Shown: positions 10,234 through 20,544, counted from the first letter of the stretch. The stretch is 64,000 nt of DNA from Pseudomonas nitroreducens TX1 (GCF_000313755.1 NZ_AMZB01000124.1:1-64000); one strand, 5' to 3'. Notes: generated by a model from the letters alone, not told the origin. Program-made: numbers and translations.

Positions 10234-12141
10234 TCAACGTCCCCGCAGGAACAGCTTGTCCAGTTCGTCGAGCCCCAGCTGGGTCCAGGTCGGCCGGCCG
10301 TGGTTGCACTGGCCGCTGCGCTCGGTCACTTCCATGTCGCGCAGCAGGCCGTTCATCTCCGGCAGCGTCAGGCGGCGATTGGCGCGCACCGCGCCGTGGC
10401 AGGCCATGGTGCCGAGCAACTCGTTGAGGTGCGCCTGGATGCGGTCGCTGGTGCCGTATTCCAGCAGGTCGGCGAGCACGTCGCGCACCAGCTGGGTGGC
10501 CTCCGCCTGCTTGAGCAACGCGGGAATCTGCCGGATGGCCAGGGTTTCCGGGCCGAGCCGCTGCAATTCGAAGCCAAGCCTGGAGAACCAGGCGCCATGT
10601 TCCTCGGCGCAGTCCGCCTCGCGCTCGCTGACCGCGATGGACTCGGGCACCAGCAGCGGCTGGCCGCGCAGGCCTTCGCTGGCCATGGCGGTCTTCAGGC
10701 GCTCGTACATGATGCGCTCGTGGGCGGCATGCATGTCCACCAGCACGAGGCCGTGGGCGTTCTCGGAAAGGATGTAGATGCCCTTGAGCTGCGCCAGGGC
10801 ATAACCCAGCGGCGGTACGTCCTGGCTGCTTTCCGGTAGCGCCTGCGGCGCCTGGTCGGGCAGCGGAGCGAAGTAGGCCCTGTAGGCGCCCTGGGCTTCC
10901 TGGATCGGCGGGATCTCCGGGCGCGTCTGCTGGTAGCTGTAACCACCACCGCCGCCACCGGAACTGCCGGAAGCCGGGCTCGGCTGCCAGGCACGCGCAG
11001 CGGCCGGGGCTTCGAGCACCGTCTCGGACAGGCGCATCTCGCCCTGCGGGCCGAACTCGCCGGCCTCCGCACCGGTGGGGCGCGGCACGGTCAGCGTGGT
11101 TGCTCCCGGCGGCGCCAGCTGGTCGTCCGGGCGCACTTCCGCCAGTGCCCGGTGCAGGGTGCCGTAGAGGAAGTCATGCACCATGCGGCTGTCGCGGAAA
11201 CGCACTTCATGCTTGGTCGGGTGAACGTTGACGTCCACCACCGAAGGGTCGACTTCGAAGAACAGCACGAAGGTCGGATGACGACCGTTGTACAGCACGT
11301 CGCGGTAGGCCTGGCGCACGGCGTGCGCGACCAGCTTGTCGCGCACCATGCGGCCGTTCACATAGAAGTACTGCAAGTCCGGCTGGCTGCGGGAGAAGGT
11401 CGGCAGGCCGACCCAACCCCACAGGTGCAGACCGTTGCGTTCCACTTCGATGGGCAACGCCTGCTCCAGGAACCCGGTGCTGCACACGGCACCCACGCGG
11501 CGCGCGCGGGACGCTTCGTCCTTGGCCTCGTGCAGCGAGAGGATGGTCTTGCCGTTGTGCCGCAGGTGGAACGCCACGTCGAAGCGCGCCAGGGCCAGCC
11601 GCTTGATGACTTCCTGCAGGTGATCGAATTCGGTCTTCTCGGCACGCAGGAACTTGCGCCGCGCCGGAGTATTGAAGAACAGGTCGCGCACTTCGATGCT
11701 GGTGCCCACCGGATGGGCCGCCGGCTTCACCGTGGACTCCATGTCGCGGCCCTCGACCTCCACCTGCCAGGCCTGGTCGGCGTCGGCGGTGCGCGAGGTC
11801 AGGGTCAGGCGCGAGACGGAACTGATCGAAGCCAGCGCTTCGCCACGGAAGCCCAGGCTCATCACCCGCTCGAGGTCTTCCAGTTCGCGGATCTTGCTGG
11901 TGGCGTGGCGCGCCAGGGCCAGCGGCAGGTCGTCGGCGGGAATTCCGCTGCCATCGTCGCGCACGCGCAGCAGCTTGACGCCGCCCTGCTCGACTTCGAC
12001 GTCGATGCGCCTGGCGCCGGCGTCCAGGCAGTTTTCCAGCAGTTCCTTGATAACCGACGCAGGCCGCTCGACCACTTCGCCGGCAGCGATCTGGTTCGCC
12101 AGCCGCGGGGTGAGCAGCTGGATTCGGCGCACCTCACTCAT
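10234..12141 (-). CDS. mutL: DNA mismatch repair protein MutL
   Basis: Couples MutS mismatch recognition to strand processing. The N-terminal GHKL ATPase shows motif I ([14 protein letters not shown]), motif II (DDGSGI), motif III (LGFRGEAL with TLTSRT) and the [16 protein letters not shown] region. A proline/serine/glycine-rich linker spans about 345-420. The C-terminal dimerisation domain carries a [11 protein letters not shown] block and ends ...LFLRGR, near the ACHGA/C-P-HGRP metal motif seen in endonuclease-type MutL (CNHGRPTW is present); this matches P. aeruginosa MutL, reported to have endonuclease activity. It overlaps the amiB stop by 4 bases (ATGA), showing translational coupling. 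Confidence 0.97.
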   Translation of the reverse strand: MSEVRRIQLLTPRLANQIAAGEVVERPASVIKELLENCLDAGARRIDVEVEQGGVKLLRVRDDGSGIPADDLPLALARHATSKIRELEDLERVMSLGFRGEALASISSVSRLTLTSRTADADQAWQVEVEGRDMESTVKPAAHPVGTSIEVRDLFFNTPARRKFLRAEKTEFDHLQEVIKRLALARFDVAFHLRHNGKTILSLHEAKDEASRARRVGAVCSTGFLEQALPIEVERNGLHLWGWVGLPTFSRSQPDLQYFYVNGRMVRDKLVAHAVRQAYRDVLYNGRHPTFVLFFEVDPSVVDVNVHPTKHEVRFRDSRMVHDFLYGTLHRALAEVRPDDQLAPPGATTLTVPRPTGAEAGEFGPQGEMRLSETVLEAPAAARAWQPSPASGSSGGGGGGYSYQQTRPEIPPIQEAQGAYRAYFAPLPDQAPQALPESSQDVPPLGYALAQLKGIYILSENAHGLVLVDMHAAHERIMYERLKTAMASEGLRGQPLLVPESIAVSEREADCAEEHGAWFSRLGFELQRLGPETLAIRQIPALLKQAEATQLVRDVLADLLEYGTSDRIQAHLNELLGTMACHGAVRANRRLTLPEMNGLLRDMEVTERSGQCNHGRPTWTQLGLDELDKLFLRGR

Positions 12142-13568
12142 TGCTGCGACGCCAGAGAGGTGCCCGGAATCTTCAGCACCTGGCCAATCTTCAGCTCGTC
12201 GCTCTTGAGCGAATTGGCGCTGCGGATCGATGCGGTGCTGACGTCGAAGCGGCTGGCAACCATCGCCAGGCTGTCGCCACTGCGCACGACGTATTCGCGC
12301 GGGCCGGAAGCCAGCTGGCCGCCGTCACGCAGCGAAGCAATGTAGGTGCCCGGCGGCGGAGTCTGTACGAAATACTGGCGCACACCGCTGGCGATGGAGC
12401 GCGCCAGCGCCTGCTGGTGTGAGCCACTGGCCAGCTTGGCGGATTCGTTCGGATTGGAGATGAAGCCGGTTTCCACCAGGATCGACGGGATGTCCGGGGA
12501 CTTCAGCACCATGAAGCCGGCCTGCTCCACGCGACGCTTGTGCAGCGGGGTGACACGGCCGACGCTGGTCAGCACCTTGTGGCCGACGTCCAGGCTGGAA
12601 GACATGGTGGCGGTCATCGACAGGTCGAGCAGCACACCGGCAAGCATCTTGTCCTTGTCGTCGAGGTTTACGCCGCCGTCGCCGCCGATGAGGTCGGAGC
12701 GGTTTTCCGTGTCAGCCAGCCAGCGCGCGGTCTCGGACGTTGCGCCACGGTCGGACAGGGCGAACACCGAGGCCCCGAAGGCGCTGCGGCTGGGCGCGGC
12801 GTCGGCGTGGATGGAGACGAACAGGTCCGCGCCCTTCTTGCGGGCTATCACGGTGCGGTTGCGCAGCGGGATGAAGTAGTCGCCGGTGCGCGTCAGTTCG
12901 GCGCGGAAGCCCTTCATCTGGTTGATCTGTCGCTGCAGCTCGCGGGCGATCGAGAGGGTGATGTTCTTCTCGTGCAGGCCGTTCGGGCCGAGGGCGCCGG
13001 GGTCTTCGCCGCCGTGACCGGCATCGATGGCAATCACGATGTCGCGCTTGCCGCCGCTGCTGGGTGCGGGAATCTTGGCCACCGACTGCGCGGGGCTGAC
13101 CGGCGTGGCGGGCACGCTGGGCGTCGGGGTCGCAGGGACGTCCGGAGCGATATCGGCGCCCTGGTCATAGAGATCGACGACCAGGCGATTGCCATACTGC
13201 TGGTTTGGCGGCAGCACGAAGCTCTTGGGCGTGACCGCGTTCTTCAGGTCCAGCACCAGGCGCAGGTCGGTGGGCGAGCGCTGGGCGGAGCGCATCGCGG
13301 TAATCGGGGTATTGCCGAGCTTGAGCTTGTCGAGGGCAGCGGACATCTGCGCGCCGTTGATGTCGACGACGATGCGGTTGGGCGCACTCAGGGTGAACAG
13401 ACTGTGCTGCACGGGACCGGACAGATCGAACACCAGGCGTGTGTTGTCCGGCGCGCGCCAGATGCGCACGCTCTTGATTTGCGTGGCGGCAGACACCTCG
13501 CCGACAAAGAATGCCAGCAGAACGGACACCCCGATAAACAACGCCCGAAGGCGCAACCCCCAACCCAT
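12138..13568 (-). CDS. amiB: N-acetylmuramoyl-L-alanine amidase AmiB
   Basis: Periplasmic zinc amidase that cleaves septal peptidoglycan cross-bridges during daughter cell separation. From ATG 13568 (476 residues): signal peptide ([21 protein letters not shown]), AMIN domain (about 28-130), a Pro/Thr-rich linker, Amidase_3 domain starting [14 protein letters not shown] with the metal His and a later Glu in [10 protein letters not shown], and a C-terminal LysM repeat ([16 protein letters not shown]). Upstream in-frame starts would put 33 charged residues before the signal peptide and overlap tsaE, so they are rejected. It sits 7 bases after tsaE and overlaps mutL. Confidence 0.95.
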   Translation of the reverse strand: MGWGLRLRALFIGVSVLLAFFVGEVSAATQIKSVRIWRAPDNTRLVFDLSGPVQHSLFTLSAPNRIVVDINGAQMSAALDKLKLGNTPITAMRSAQRSPTDLRLVLDLKNAVTPKSFVLPPNQQYGNRLVVDLYDQGADIAPDVPATPTPSVPATPVSPAQSVAKIPAPSSGGKRDIVIAIDAGHGGEDPGALGPNGLHEKNITLSIARELQRQINQMKGFRAELTRTGDYFIPLRNRTVIARKKGADLFVSIHADAAPSRSAFGASVFALSDRGATSETARWLADTENRSDLIGGDGGVNLDDKDKMLAGVLLDLSMTATMSSSLDVGHKVLTSVGRVTPLHKRRVEQAGFMVLKSPDIPSILVETGFISNPNESAKLASGSHQQALARSIASGVRQYFVQTPPPGTYIASLRDGGQLASGPREYVVRSGDSLAMVASRFDVSTASIRSANSLKSDELKIGQVLKIPGTSLASQQ

Positions 13569-13575
13569 CTTTTTT

Positions 13576-14043
13576 CTATGCTCCCGTGGCCAGGGCGGCA
13601 CACCAGGCTTCGCCCCGTGTTCCGTGCGGGTCGAGGCGCAGCATGCGTCCGCCCGCATGCGGAACAATGGTAATGTCCATGTCGGCCTTTGGCAAAATGC
13701 CTTTGCCGCGCTCCGCCCACTCGATCAGGCACAACGCATCGCCTTCGAAGTAGTCGCGAATACCCAGGAACTCCAGCTCCTCGGGGTCGGCAAGGCGGTA
13801 GAGGTCGAAGTGGAAGGCGCGCAGATCGCCGATTTCGTAGGGTTCGACCAGGGTAAAGGTTGGACTTTTTACCGATCCGCCATGACCCAATCCCCTCAGG
13901 ATGCCGCGCGACAGCGTGGTCTTGCCCGCTCCCAGGTCGCCATGCAAGTAGAGGATCCCGCGCCCCCCGGTCACCTCGGCAATCCGGCGGCCGAGATCGA
14001 CCATGGCCTCTTCGCCATCGGCGAACAGATTCAGTTCAGGCAT
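13576..14043 (-). CDS. tsaE: tRNA t6A synthesis ATPase TsaE
   Basis: Part of the TsaB-TsaD-TsaE machinery making N6-threonylcarbamoyladenosine at position 37 of ANN-decoding tRNAs. The 155-residue protein has a P-loop (LHGDLGAGKTTLSRGI near 34-49), SPTFTLVEPY and the IEWAERG Walker B-like segment. ATG 14043 gives the usual family length; the open frame extends much further upstream but only as an overlap with nnr. The tsaE start overlaps the nnr end by 13 bases. Confidence 0.95.
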   Translation of the reverse strand: MPELNLFADGEEAMVDLGRRIAEVTGGRGILYLHGDLGAGKTTLSRGILRGLGHGGSVKSPTFTLVEPYEIGDLRAFHFDLYRLADPEELEFLGIRDYFEGDALCLIEWAERGKGILPKADMDITIVPHAGGRMLRLDPHGTRGEAWCAALATGA

Positions 14044-15527
14044 GGGGACAACTCCTCGAGCAACTGACGAACGGCAGGAATCAGATCGGCGGCAGCCAGA
14101 CCGCGACCCTCTGCGCCTAGCGACTCGCCGGCGCGCGCATGCAGCCAGACGGCTAGGCAGGCGGCATCGAAAGCAGGCAGCCCCTGCGCCAGCAGCGCAC
14201 CGAGGATGCCGGACAGCACATCCCCCAGCCCCGCGCCGGCCATGGCGGGATGCCCGTGGTTGCACAGCGCCAACCGGCCATCCGGTGAGGCGACCAGGCT
14301 GCCGACACCCTTGAGCACGACCACTGCCTGATAGCGCTGCGCCAGCGCGTGCGCGGCTTTTGGCCGGTCAGCCTGGACCTCGGCGGTGGGAATACCCAGC
14401 AGGCGCGCAGCTTCGGCCGGATGGGGCGTGATCACCCAGTCACCGGACGGACGAGCGACCAGACCTTCAGCCAGCAGGTTGAGCGCGTCGGCGTCCCACA
14501 CCTGCCGGCGTTCCAGGCTCGCGGCGGCGCTGACCAGTACGCGCCCCCAGGCTTCGCGACCGACACCGGGGCCGACCACCAGCACATCGGCGCGCTCGGC
14601 GAGGCGAAGCAGCTCGGCGGAAGAGGAAACGCCGCGGGCCATAAGCTCGGGCCGGCGGGCCAGTGCAGCGGGCACGTGGGCGGCACGGGTTGCCAGGGAC
14701 ACCAGCCCGGCGCCGCAGCGCAGCGCACTCTCGCCGGCCAGCAGCACGGCGCCGCCCATGCCGGTTTCGCCACCGATCACCAGTGCATGACCGAACTGGC
14801 CTTTGTGTGCGGCCTTCGGACGCGCGGCCAGAGCAGCCAGCGAAGCCGGAGCGAGACGGCGCGCCACGCCATCCGCAGAAATCAGCGCAGGATCGGCATC
14901 GAGTCCGTCGAACACCAGCTCGCCGCATTGATCGGGGCCTTGAGCGGTGAACAGGCCGAACTTGAGGCCGATGAAGGTCACGGTCAGGTCGGCATTCACC
15001 GCACAGCCCAACACTTGTCCCGTGTCGGCACTCAGGCCGGAGGGAATGTCCACGGCCAGCACCGGCAGGCCGCTGGAGTTGATCGCAGCGATAGCCGAGG
15101 CGTAAGGCTCGCGCACCTCGCCACCCAGGCCGGTGCCCAGCAACGCGTCCACCAGCACACCGCGCAGCTCGGCGCGGTCGCTCCAGGCCTCGATATCCAC
15201 ACCGACCGAACGCGCTTCGCCATGGGCCGCGGCGGCATCACCGGACAGGCGGGAAGCATCGCCCACCGCCAGCACACGCACGCTCCAGCCGGCGCGCAGG
15301 GCCAGGGCGGCGATCAGGTAGCCGTCGCCGGCGTTGTTGCCGTGGCCGGCCAGCACGGTGATCTCGCCGGCACCCGGCCATTGCCGGCGCAGCGCGCGCC
15401 AGGCGGCGTGGGCGGCGCGGCGCATCAGTTCGAAGCCGGGCGTACCGGCGGCGATCAGGCGCGCGTCGAGGTCGCGCACCTGCTGGGCGCTGTACAGATT
15501 CAGAGGCAAATCGTCGTGGGCAGTCAT
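14031..15527 (-). CDS. nnr: Bifunctional NAD(P)HX epimerase/dehydratase
   Basis: Repairs hydrated NADH and NADPH: the N-terminal YjeF_N/NnrE domain (about 1-220) epimerises R- and S-NAD(P)HX, and the C-terminal carbohydrate-kinase-like NnrD domain (about 230-495) performs ADP-dependent dehydration. Visible motifs are LAGHGNNAGDGY, DALLGTG and VDIPSGL in the first half, and GHALVIGGETGMGGA, VVGPGVG, VITPHPAEAARLL and MAGAGLGDVLSGILGALLAQ in the second. ATG 15527 (MTAHDDLPLNLYSAQQVR, 498 residues) matches family starts. It is divergent from queG across 104 bases that should hold both promoters. Confidence 0.95.
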   Translation of the reverse strand: MTAHDDLPLNLYSAQQVRDLDARLIAAGTPGFELMRRAAHAAWRALRRQWPGAGEITVLAGHGNNAGDGYLIAALALRAGWSVRVLAVGDASRLSGDAAAAHGEARSVGVDIEAWSDRAELRGVLVDALLGTGLGGEVREPYASAIAAINSSGLPVLAVDIPSGLSADTGQVLGCAVNADLTVTFIGLKFGLFTAQGPDQCGELVFDGLDADPALISADGVARRLAPASLAALAARPKAAHKGQFGHALVIGGETGMGGAVLLAGESALRCGAGLVSLATRAAHVPAALARRPELMARGVSSSAELLRLAERADVLVVGPGVGREAWGRVLVSAAASLERRQVWDADALNLLAEGLVARPSGDWVITPHPAEAARLLGIPTAEVQADRPKAAHALAQRYQAVVVLKGVGSLVASPDGRLALCNHGHPAMAGAGLGDVLSGILGALLAQGLPAFDAACLAVWLHARAGESLGAEGRGLAAADLIPAVRQLLEELSPCLN

Positions 15528-15631
15528 CGCGGTTCCGGGCGGCAGAATGTGTCGCCTTGGCGTTCGGACGGGCCGACGCCGGCAAGGTCTGGCAGAATTA
15601 TACCCACCCGGACTTCGCTTTCTCGCCTTCC

Positions 15632-16693
15632 ATGCACGATTCGACACTCGACTATGCCGACCTCGCCCTCTCCATCAAGGAGTGGGGGCGTGAACTCGGC
15701 TTCCAGCAGGTCGGCATCAGCGGGCTCGACCTCGAGGCCCACGGCGAGCATCTGCAGCGCTGGCTGGAAGCGGGCTACCACGGCGAGATGGACTACATGG
15801 GCGCCCACGGCAGCAAGCGCTGGCGGCCGGACGAACTGGTGCCCGGCACCCTGCGGGTGGTGTCGCTGCGCATGGACTACCTGCCCGGCGACACGCGCAT
15901 GGCGCAGGTGCTGGCTGATCCGCAGAAGGCCTATATCTCGCGCTACGCCCTGGGCCGCGACTATCACAAGCTGATCCGCAAGCGCCTGCAGCAGCTGGCC
16001 GAGCGCATCCAGCAGCGGATCGGGCCGTTCAGTTTCCGCGCCTTCGTCGACAGCGCGCCGGTGCTGGAAAAGGCCATCGCCGAGCAATCGGGCCTGGGCT
16101 GGATCGGCAAGAACACCCTGGTGCTCAACCGCAAGGCCGGCAGCTACTTCTTCCTCGGCGAGCTGTTCACCGACCTCCCGCTGCCGGTGGACGCTCCGCA
16201 CGGCACAGAGCATTGCGGGCGCTGCTCGGCCTGCATGGACATCTGCCCTACTGCGGCTTTCGTCGCGCCCTATGTGCTGGACGCGCGGCGCTGCATTTCC
16301 TACCTGACCATCGAGCTGAAGGGCTCGATTCCCGAGGAGCTGCGCCCGCTGATCGGCAATCGCGTGTTCGGTTGCGACGATTGCCAGATGGTCTGCCCTT
16401 GGAACCGCTTCGCCCGCGCCACCGACCAGGGCGACTTCCAGCCGCGCCACAGCCTGGACAATGCCGCATTGGCGGAGCTGTTCCTGTGGACGGAGGAGGA
16501 ATTCCTCAGCCGCACCGAGGGCTCGCCGCTGCGGCGCGCGGGTTACGAGCGCTGGCTGCGCAACCTGGCCGTGGGGCTGGGCAATGCACCGTCGACCATC
16601 CCGGTGCTCGAGGCGCTGCGCGCGCGGCGGGAGTTCCCGTCGGAACTGGTGCGCGAACATGTGACCTGGGCGCTGGCACGGCACAACGTTTGA
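15632..16693 (+). CDS. queG: Epoxyqueuosine reductase
   Basis: Cobalamin- and 4Fe-4S-dependent enzyme performing the last step of queuosine synthesis on tRNA. The 353-residue protein has two ferredoxin-type clusters: CGRCSACMDICPT (about 192-204) and, further on, CDDCQMVCPWN with an upstream Cys in DARRC. The DUF1730 N-terminal domain and the C-terminal HEAT-like tail (LRNLAVGLGNAPS) are both present. ATG 15632 (MHDSTLDYADLAL) agrees with family starts; the upstream open frame runs into the nnr promoter region. Confidence 0.96.
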   Translation: MHDSTLDYADLALSIKEWGRELGFQQVGISGLDLEAHGEHLQRWLEAGYHGEMDYMGAHGSKRWRPDELVPGTLRVVSLRMDYLPGDTRMAQVLADPQKAYISRYALGRDYHKLIRKRLQQLAERIQQRIGPFSFRAFVDSAPVLEKAIAEQSGLGWIGKNTLVLNRKAGSYFFLGELFTDLPLPVDAPHGTEHCGRCSACMDICPTAAFVAPYVLDARRCISYLTIELKGSIPEELRPLIGNRVFGCDDCQMVCPWNRFARATDQGDFQPRHSLDNAALAELFLWTEEEFLSRTEGSPLRRAGYERWLRNLAVGLGNAPSTIPVLEALRARREFPSELVREHVTWALARHNV

Positions 16694-16706
16694 CGCGATG
16701 GCGTTT

Positions 16707-16776
16707 CGTAGGAGCGAGCCTGCTCGCGAACCTGAATCCCATTGCGGGGCTTGTTCGCGAGCAGGCTCGCTCCTAC
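16707..16776. repeat. Family A (REPIN-like) inverted pair
   Basis: Left unit 16707-16730 begins CGTAGGAGCGAGCCTGCTCG; right unit 16753-16776 is its reverse complement, around a 22-base spacer. It lies in the 103-base gap between the converging queG and orn genes. Three more pairs occur in the window (48199, 56885, 59372). Each half is itself a short palindrome (CGAGCCTGCTCG), the hallmark of REP sequences. Confidence 0.85.
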
Positions 16777-16796
16777 ATAGAGCAGAATCGCTCCGC

Positions 16797-17339
16797 TTAT
16801 ACCTTGATGAAATGCTCGCGGTAGTAGCGCAGCTCGGCGATGGACTCGCGGATGTCGTCCAGCGCGAGGTGGGTGTTGCCCTTCTTGAAGCCGTCACGCA
16901 CCGCCGGCGCCCAACGCGCGGCCAGTTCCTTGAGGGTGGAGACGTCAAGGTTGCGGTAGTGGAAGTAGCCTTCCAGCTTCGGCATGTGGCGGTAGAGGAA
17001 GCGGCGGTCCTGGCAGATGCTGTTGCCGCAGATCGGCGAGCTGCGCTTGGGCACCCACTTTTCCAGGAAGGCGATGGTCATCGCCTCGGCTTCGGCAGCC
17101 GAGATGGCGCTCTCACGTACGCGCTGGGTCAGGCCGGACTGGCCGTGCTGGCGGGTGTTCCACTCATCCATGCCGGCGAGCAGCTCCTCGCTCTGGTGCA
17201 CGGCGATCACCGGGCCTTCCTCGAGGATGTTCAGGTCACTGTCGGTGACGATGGTCGCCATCTCGATGATGACGTCCTTGTCCGGGTCGAGCCCGGTCAT
17301 CTCCAGGTCGATCCAGATCAGGTTCTGTGGGTTCTGCAT
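16797..17339 (-). CDS. orn: Oligoribonuclease
   Basis: Degrades 2-5 nt RNAs, including pGpG, the product of c-di-GMP breakdown, so it also affects c-di-GMP signalling. The 180-residue DEDDh exonuclease shows [15 protein letters not shown] (Asp12, Glu14), [20 protein letters not shown] and an [14 protein letters not shown] region with the catalytic His/Asp. It converges with queG and is divergent from rsgA, the usual Pseudomonas arrangement (orn-rsgA-motBA). Confidence 0.97.
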   Translation of the reverse strand: MQNPQNLIWIDLEMTGLDPDKDVIIEMATIVTDSDLNILEEGPVIAVHQSEELLAGMDEWNTRQHGQSGLTQRVRESAISAAEAEAMTIAFLEKWVPKRSSPICGNSICQDRRFLYRHMPKLEGYFHYRNLDVSTLKELAARWAPAVRDGFKKGNTHLALDDIRESIAELRYYREHFIKV

Positions 17340-17428
17340 GATGGGGCTCCTCAGCTCAGCCCTCTAGTTTAGCGGGAAGCGGGCGAGCGCATGCTAAACT
17401 GCGGCGCGATTTTCCTTGTGGATACCCT

Positions 17429-18460
17429 ATGGCCAAGCGTCACCTCACCCGCCGGCAGAGCTGGCGGATCGAAAAAGTCCAGGAGGAACGCGCCGCCCGC
17501 GCGGCGAAGCGCGAGTCACGTGCCCTGGAAGAACTGGAAGGCGGCGACCTCGGCCCGGAACAGACCGGCCAGGTGATTGCCCACTTCGGTGTGCAGGTGG
17601 AAGTCGAGGCCCAGGACGGCGACGCCGCCGGCCAGGTGTTCCGCTGCCACCTGCGCGCCAACCTGCCACCGCTGGTGACTGGCGACCAGGTGGTCTGGCG
17701 GCCGGGCAACCAGGGCATCGGCGTGATCGTCGCGCAGCTGCCACGCACCTCCGAACTGCGTCGCCCGGATATGCGCGGCGTACTCAAGCCGGTGGCGGCG
17801 AACGTCGACCGCATCGTCATCGTCTTCGCACCACGCCCCGAACCCCACGCCAACCTGATCGACCGCTACCTGGTGGCGGCCGAGCACGCCGGCATCAAGC
17901 CGCTGCTGCTGCTGAACAAGGCCGACCTGATCGATGAGGACAATGCGCCCTTCCTCGACTCGCTGCTGGGCACCTACCGCGAGTTGGGCTACCCCTTGCT
18001 GGAGGTCTCGGCCGCCAATGGCCTGGCGCTGGACGCCCTGCGCGCCGCGCTGAACGAGCACGTCAGCGTGTTCGTCGGCCAGTCCGGCGTGGGCAAGTCA
18101 TCGCTGGTGAATGCGTTGCTGCCGGGCGTCGACACCCGCGTGGGCGACCTGTCGGAAGTCACCGGCAAGGGCACCCACACCACCACCACCGCGCGGCTGT
18201 TCCACTTTCCCGCCGGTGGCGATTTGATCGACTCACCCGGCATCCGCGAATTCGGCCTGGGCCACGTCAGCCGCGACGACGTAGAGGCCGGCTTCATCGA
18301 GTTCCACGACCTGCTCGGCCACTGCCGCTTCCGCGACTGCAAGCACGACCGCGAGCCCGGCTGCGCACTGCTCAAGGCGTTGGAAGAGGGACGGATTTCA
18401 CCGCAGCGCATGGCCAGCTACCGGCACATCCTCGCCAGCCTGCCCCAAGACGAGTACTAA
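17429..18460 (+). CDS. rsgA: Small ribosomal subunit GTPase RsgA
   Basis: Circularly permuted GTPase that matures the 30S subunit and releases RbfA. The 343-residue protein has an N-terminal OB fold, then permuted motifs in order G4 (LLNKADL), G5 (VSAANG), G1 ([17 protein letters not shown]), G2 (GKGTHTTTT), G3 (DSPG), and a C-terminal zinc finger with Cys and His ligands ([14 protein letters not shown]). Its stop codon lies inside the stem of a terminator shared with the converging motB. Confidence 0.96.
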   Translation: MAKRHLTRRQSWRIEKVQEERAARAAKRESRALEELEGGDLGPEQTGQVIAHFGVQVEVEAQDGDAAGQVFRCHLRANLPPLVTGDQVVWRPGNQGIGVIVAQLPRTSELRRPDMRGVLKPVAANVDRIVIVFAPRPEPHANLIDRYLVAAEHAGIKPLLLLNKADLIDEDNAPFLDSLLGTYRELGYPLLEVSAANGLALDALRAALNEHVSVFVGQSGVGKSSLVNALLPGVDTRVGDLSEVTGKGTHTTTTARLFHFPAGGDLIDSPGIREFGLGHVSRDDVEAGFIEFHDLLGHCRFRDCKHDREPGCALLKALEEGRISPQRMASYRHILASLPQDEY

Positions 18461-18496
18461 ACCAGAAGGCCAGCTGTTCAGCTGGCCTTCTGGTTT
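18459..18496. terminator. Shared terminator between rsgA and motB
   Basis: A perfect 18-bp stem (AAACCAGAAGGCCAGCTG and its complement) with a 2-base loop fills the whole gap between two converging genes. The left arm includes the last two bases of the rsgA TAA and the right arm ends one base before the motB stop. Terminal A/T triplets give short U tracts on both strands. Confidence 0.85.
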
Positions 18497-18497
18497 C

Positions 18498-19556
18498 TCA
18501 CTGCTGTTTGTTCAACTCGTCGAGCTTCAACGTGCCGCCATCGTCGAACAGGTTCAGCTTCTGCTTGAGCTGGTCCGGCGGCAACGGGTCGCCCTGGCCG
18601 GCCGCCGGCCGGGACGGAGCCTCCGCTGGCGCTGAGCCTCCCGGAGCAACCGGCGCTGCGCCCTCGGCAGGCTTGTCGCCACCGCCGTCCTGCCCCTCGA
18701 TGGCACGCTGGGCCTTCTTGGTCAGCACGATGATGTCGATGCGGCGGTTCACCGGATTCAGCGGCTGGTCGCGGTCGAACAGCGCGGAGGAGGCGTAGCC
18801 CACCACGCGGGCGATCTGGTCTTCGGGGTAACCACCTGCCTCCAGCGCCCGGCGCGCAGCGTTGGCGCGATTGGCCGAGAGCTCCCAGTTGCCAAACTCG
18901 CCGTTGCCGGCGTAAGGCTTGGCGTCGGTGTGGCCGCTGATGCTGATCTTGTTCGGCACCTGCCTGATGGTCTCGGCCAGCGCCAGCAGGATATCCTCGA
19001 AGTACGGCTGCAGGCGCGCGCTGCCCAGGTCGAACATCGGCCGGTTGTCCGAGTCGACGATCTGGATGCGCAGGCCGTCCTGGGTGATCTCGAACAGGAT
19101 CTGGTCCTTGAAGCGCTTGAGAGTCGGGTTCTCGTCGACCTTGTTCTGCAGCTCCTGCAACAGCAGCTCCAGGCGCTCCTTTTCCACCTGCTCGGCAACG
19201 TCCTGCGCCTGTTGCTCGGTAACCTTGGCGTTCTCGTCGGGGTTGATGCGCGTCTCGTCGGCGTCCGGCTGGGCCTGGATCTGCGGGTTCAGCGTCTTGT
19301 CCGGCGCCGGCGTCGGCGTGCCGCCCAGGTCGATGACATAGGGGCTGGCGCTCTCGGTGAAACCGATCGGGTCCTGGAAGTAGCCGGAGATGGCCTTCTT
19401 CTGCTCCGGCGTGGCCGAGGACAGCAGCCAGAGCACGAGGAAGAACGCCATCATGGCGGTGGCGAAGTCGGCGAAGGCGATCTTCCAACCACCGCCATGG
19501 TGGCCGGCCGCGTAGCGCTTGACGCGCTTGACGATGATCGGCTGGTTGTTATCCAT
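18498..19556 (-). CDS. motB: Flagellar motor stator protein MotB
   Basis: Forms the proton-conducting stator with MotA and anchors it to peptidoglycan. The 352-residue protein has a cationic N-terminus, one transmembrane helix containing the proton-binding Asp30 (KIAFADFATAMMAFFLVLWL), a plug region and an OmpA-like domain (ISGHTDAKPYAG near 220). The C-terminal 70 residues are Pro/Ala/Gly-rich. It starts 15 bases after motA, in one operon. Pseudomonas usually carries a second stator pair, MotCD, elsewhere; the proton-type motif and operon position fit MotB. Confidence 0.96.
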   Translation of the reverse strand: MDNNQPIIVKRVKRYAAGHHGGGWKIAFADFATAMMAFFLVLWLLSSATPEQKKAISGYFQDPIGFTESASPYVIDLGGTPTPAPDKTLNPQIQAQPDADETRINPDENAKVTEQQAQDVAEQVEKERLELLLQELQNKVDENPTLKRFKDQILFEITQDGLRIQIVDSDNRPMFDLGSARLQPYFEDILLALAETIRQVPNKISISGHTDAKPYAGNGEFGNWELSANRANAARRALEAGGYPEDQIARVVGYASSALFDRDQPLNPVNRRIDIIVLTKKAQRAIEGQDGGGDKPAEGAAPVAPGGSAPAEAPSRPAAGQGDPLPPDQLKQKLNLFDDGGTLKLDELNKQQ

Positions 19557-19571
19557 GCGTCAGACGCCCCG

Positions 19572-20423
19572 TCAGCGACCGCGAACGGCCTGCTCCAGCT
19601 CGCTGAAGCTGGGGCGGTGCGCCGGCAGCAGCACCTTGCGGCCGAACTCCACGGCCAGCGAAGGCGGCATGCCGGAAGCAGAAGCCACCAGGCAGGCCTT
19701 GATCGATTCGTACAGGTTCAGCTCTTCCTTGGCGTCGTGCTCCAGGGCGTTGGACAGCGGGCCGACGAAGCCGTAGGCGGCGAGAATACCGAGGAAGGTG
19801 CCCACCAGCGCCGCGGCGACGTGGTGGCCGATCTCGGCCTGGCTGCCCTGGCCGAGCAGGGCCATGGTGATCACGATGCCCAGTACCGCGGCGACGATAC
19901 CGAAGCCCGGCAGGGCGTCGGCGACACGGGTCACGGCGTGGGCCGGGTGCTCCAGGTCTTCCTTGAGACTGCCCAACTCCATGTCGAACAGGCCTTCCAG
20001 CTCGTGGGGCGCCATGTTGCCGGAGGACATGATGCGCAGGTAGTCGCAGACGTAGGCGGTCATGCGTTCGTCCTTGAGCACCGCCGGGTACTTGCTGAAG
20101 ATCGGGCTGGCGGCCGGATCCTCGACGTCGGCTTCGATGGCCATCATGCCTTCGCGGCGGCTCTTGTTGAGCACCTCGTAGAGCATGCCCAGCACTTCCA
20201 GGTAGAACGTGTGGGTGAAGCGGTTGCCGAACATCTTCGGCGCCTTCTTCAGCACGGTCATGAAGGTGCTGCCAGGGTTGGCCTGGAGGAAGGCACCCAG
20301 TGCCGCGCCGCCGATGATCAGCACTTCGAACGGCTGGATGATGGCCGCGATCTTGCCGCCGGAGAGCATGTAGCCGCCGAGGACGCTGCCCAGAATGACG
20401 ATGATGCCGATGATTTTTGCCAT
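19572..20423 (-). CDS. motA: Flagellar motor stator protein MotA
   Basis: Stator subunit with four transmembrane helices: IIGIIVILGSVLGGYML (about 4-20), IIQPFEVLIIGGAALGAFL (28-46), and a pair near 170-220 (FGIVAAVLGIVITMALL; AALVGTFLGILAAYGFV). The cytoplasmic loop between helices 2 and 3 carries the charged residues that contact the rotor protein FliG. At 283 residues it is typical of Pseudomonas MotA. Divergent from the HDOD gene across about 120 bases. Confidence 0.97.
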   Translation of the reverse strand: MAKIIGIIVILGSVLGGYMLSGGKIAAIIQPFEVLIIGGAALGAFLQANPGSTFMTVLKKAPKMFGNRFTHTFYLEVLGMLYEVLNKSRREGMMAIEADVEDPAASPIFSKYPAVLKDERMTAYVCDYLRIMSSGNMAPHELEGLFDMELGSLKEDLEHPAHAVTRVADALPGFGIVAAVLGIVITMALLGQGSQAEIGHHVAAALVGTFLGILAAYGFVGPLSNALEHDAKEELNLYESIKACLVASASGMPPSLAVEFGRKVLLPAHRPSFSELEQAVRGR

Positions 20424-20477
20424 GGGGACCGGACTGAAACGGTGAACAGAAAGAGAGGCACTATTCCCGCCTCCCTG

Positions 20478-20506
20478 TTGTTATCGGAGATTTCGGGCAA
20501 GACTAT
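20478..20506 (+). promoter_or_regulatory. Possible sigma70 promoter for HDOD gene
   Basis: TTGTTA (20478-20483), 17-base spacer, GACTAT (20501-20506), about 38 bases before the downstream ATG. It is only a weak consensus match. Confidence 0.3.
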
Positions 20507-20544
20507 AGGCCGAAAACACTAAAAACCAGTTCGGCGCCTCACGC

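Noticed and set aside
11152-12345. A plus-strand frame opposite mutL
   Set aside because: Antisense shadow of mutL, which has all GHKL motifs.
15524-16948. A 474-codon minus-strand frame across queG
   Set aside because: Shadow of queG, which carries both ferredoxin motifs; the frame also crosses a REP pair.
18930-20522. A 530-codon plus-strand frame across motB and motA
   Set aside because: Antisense to two clear stator genes.
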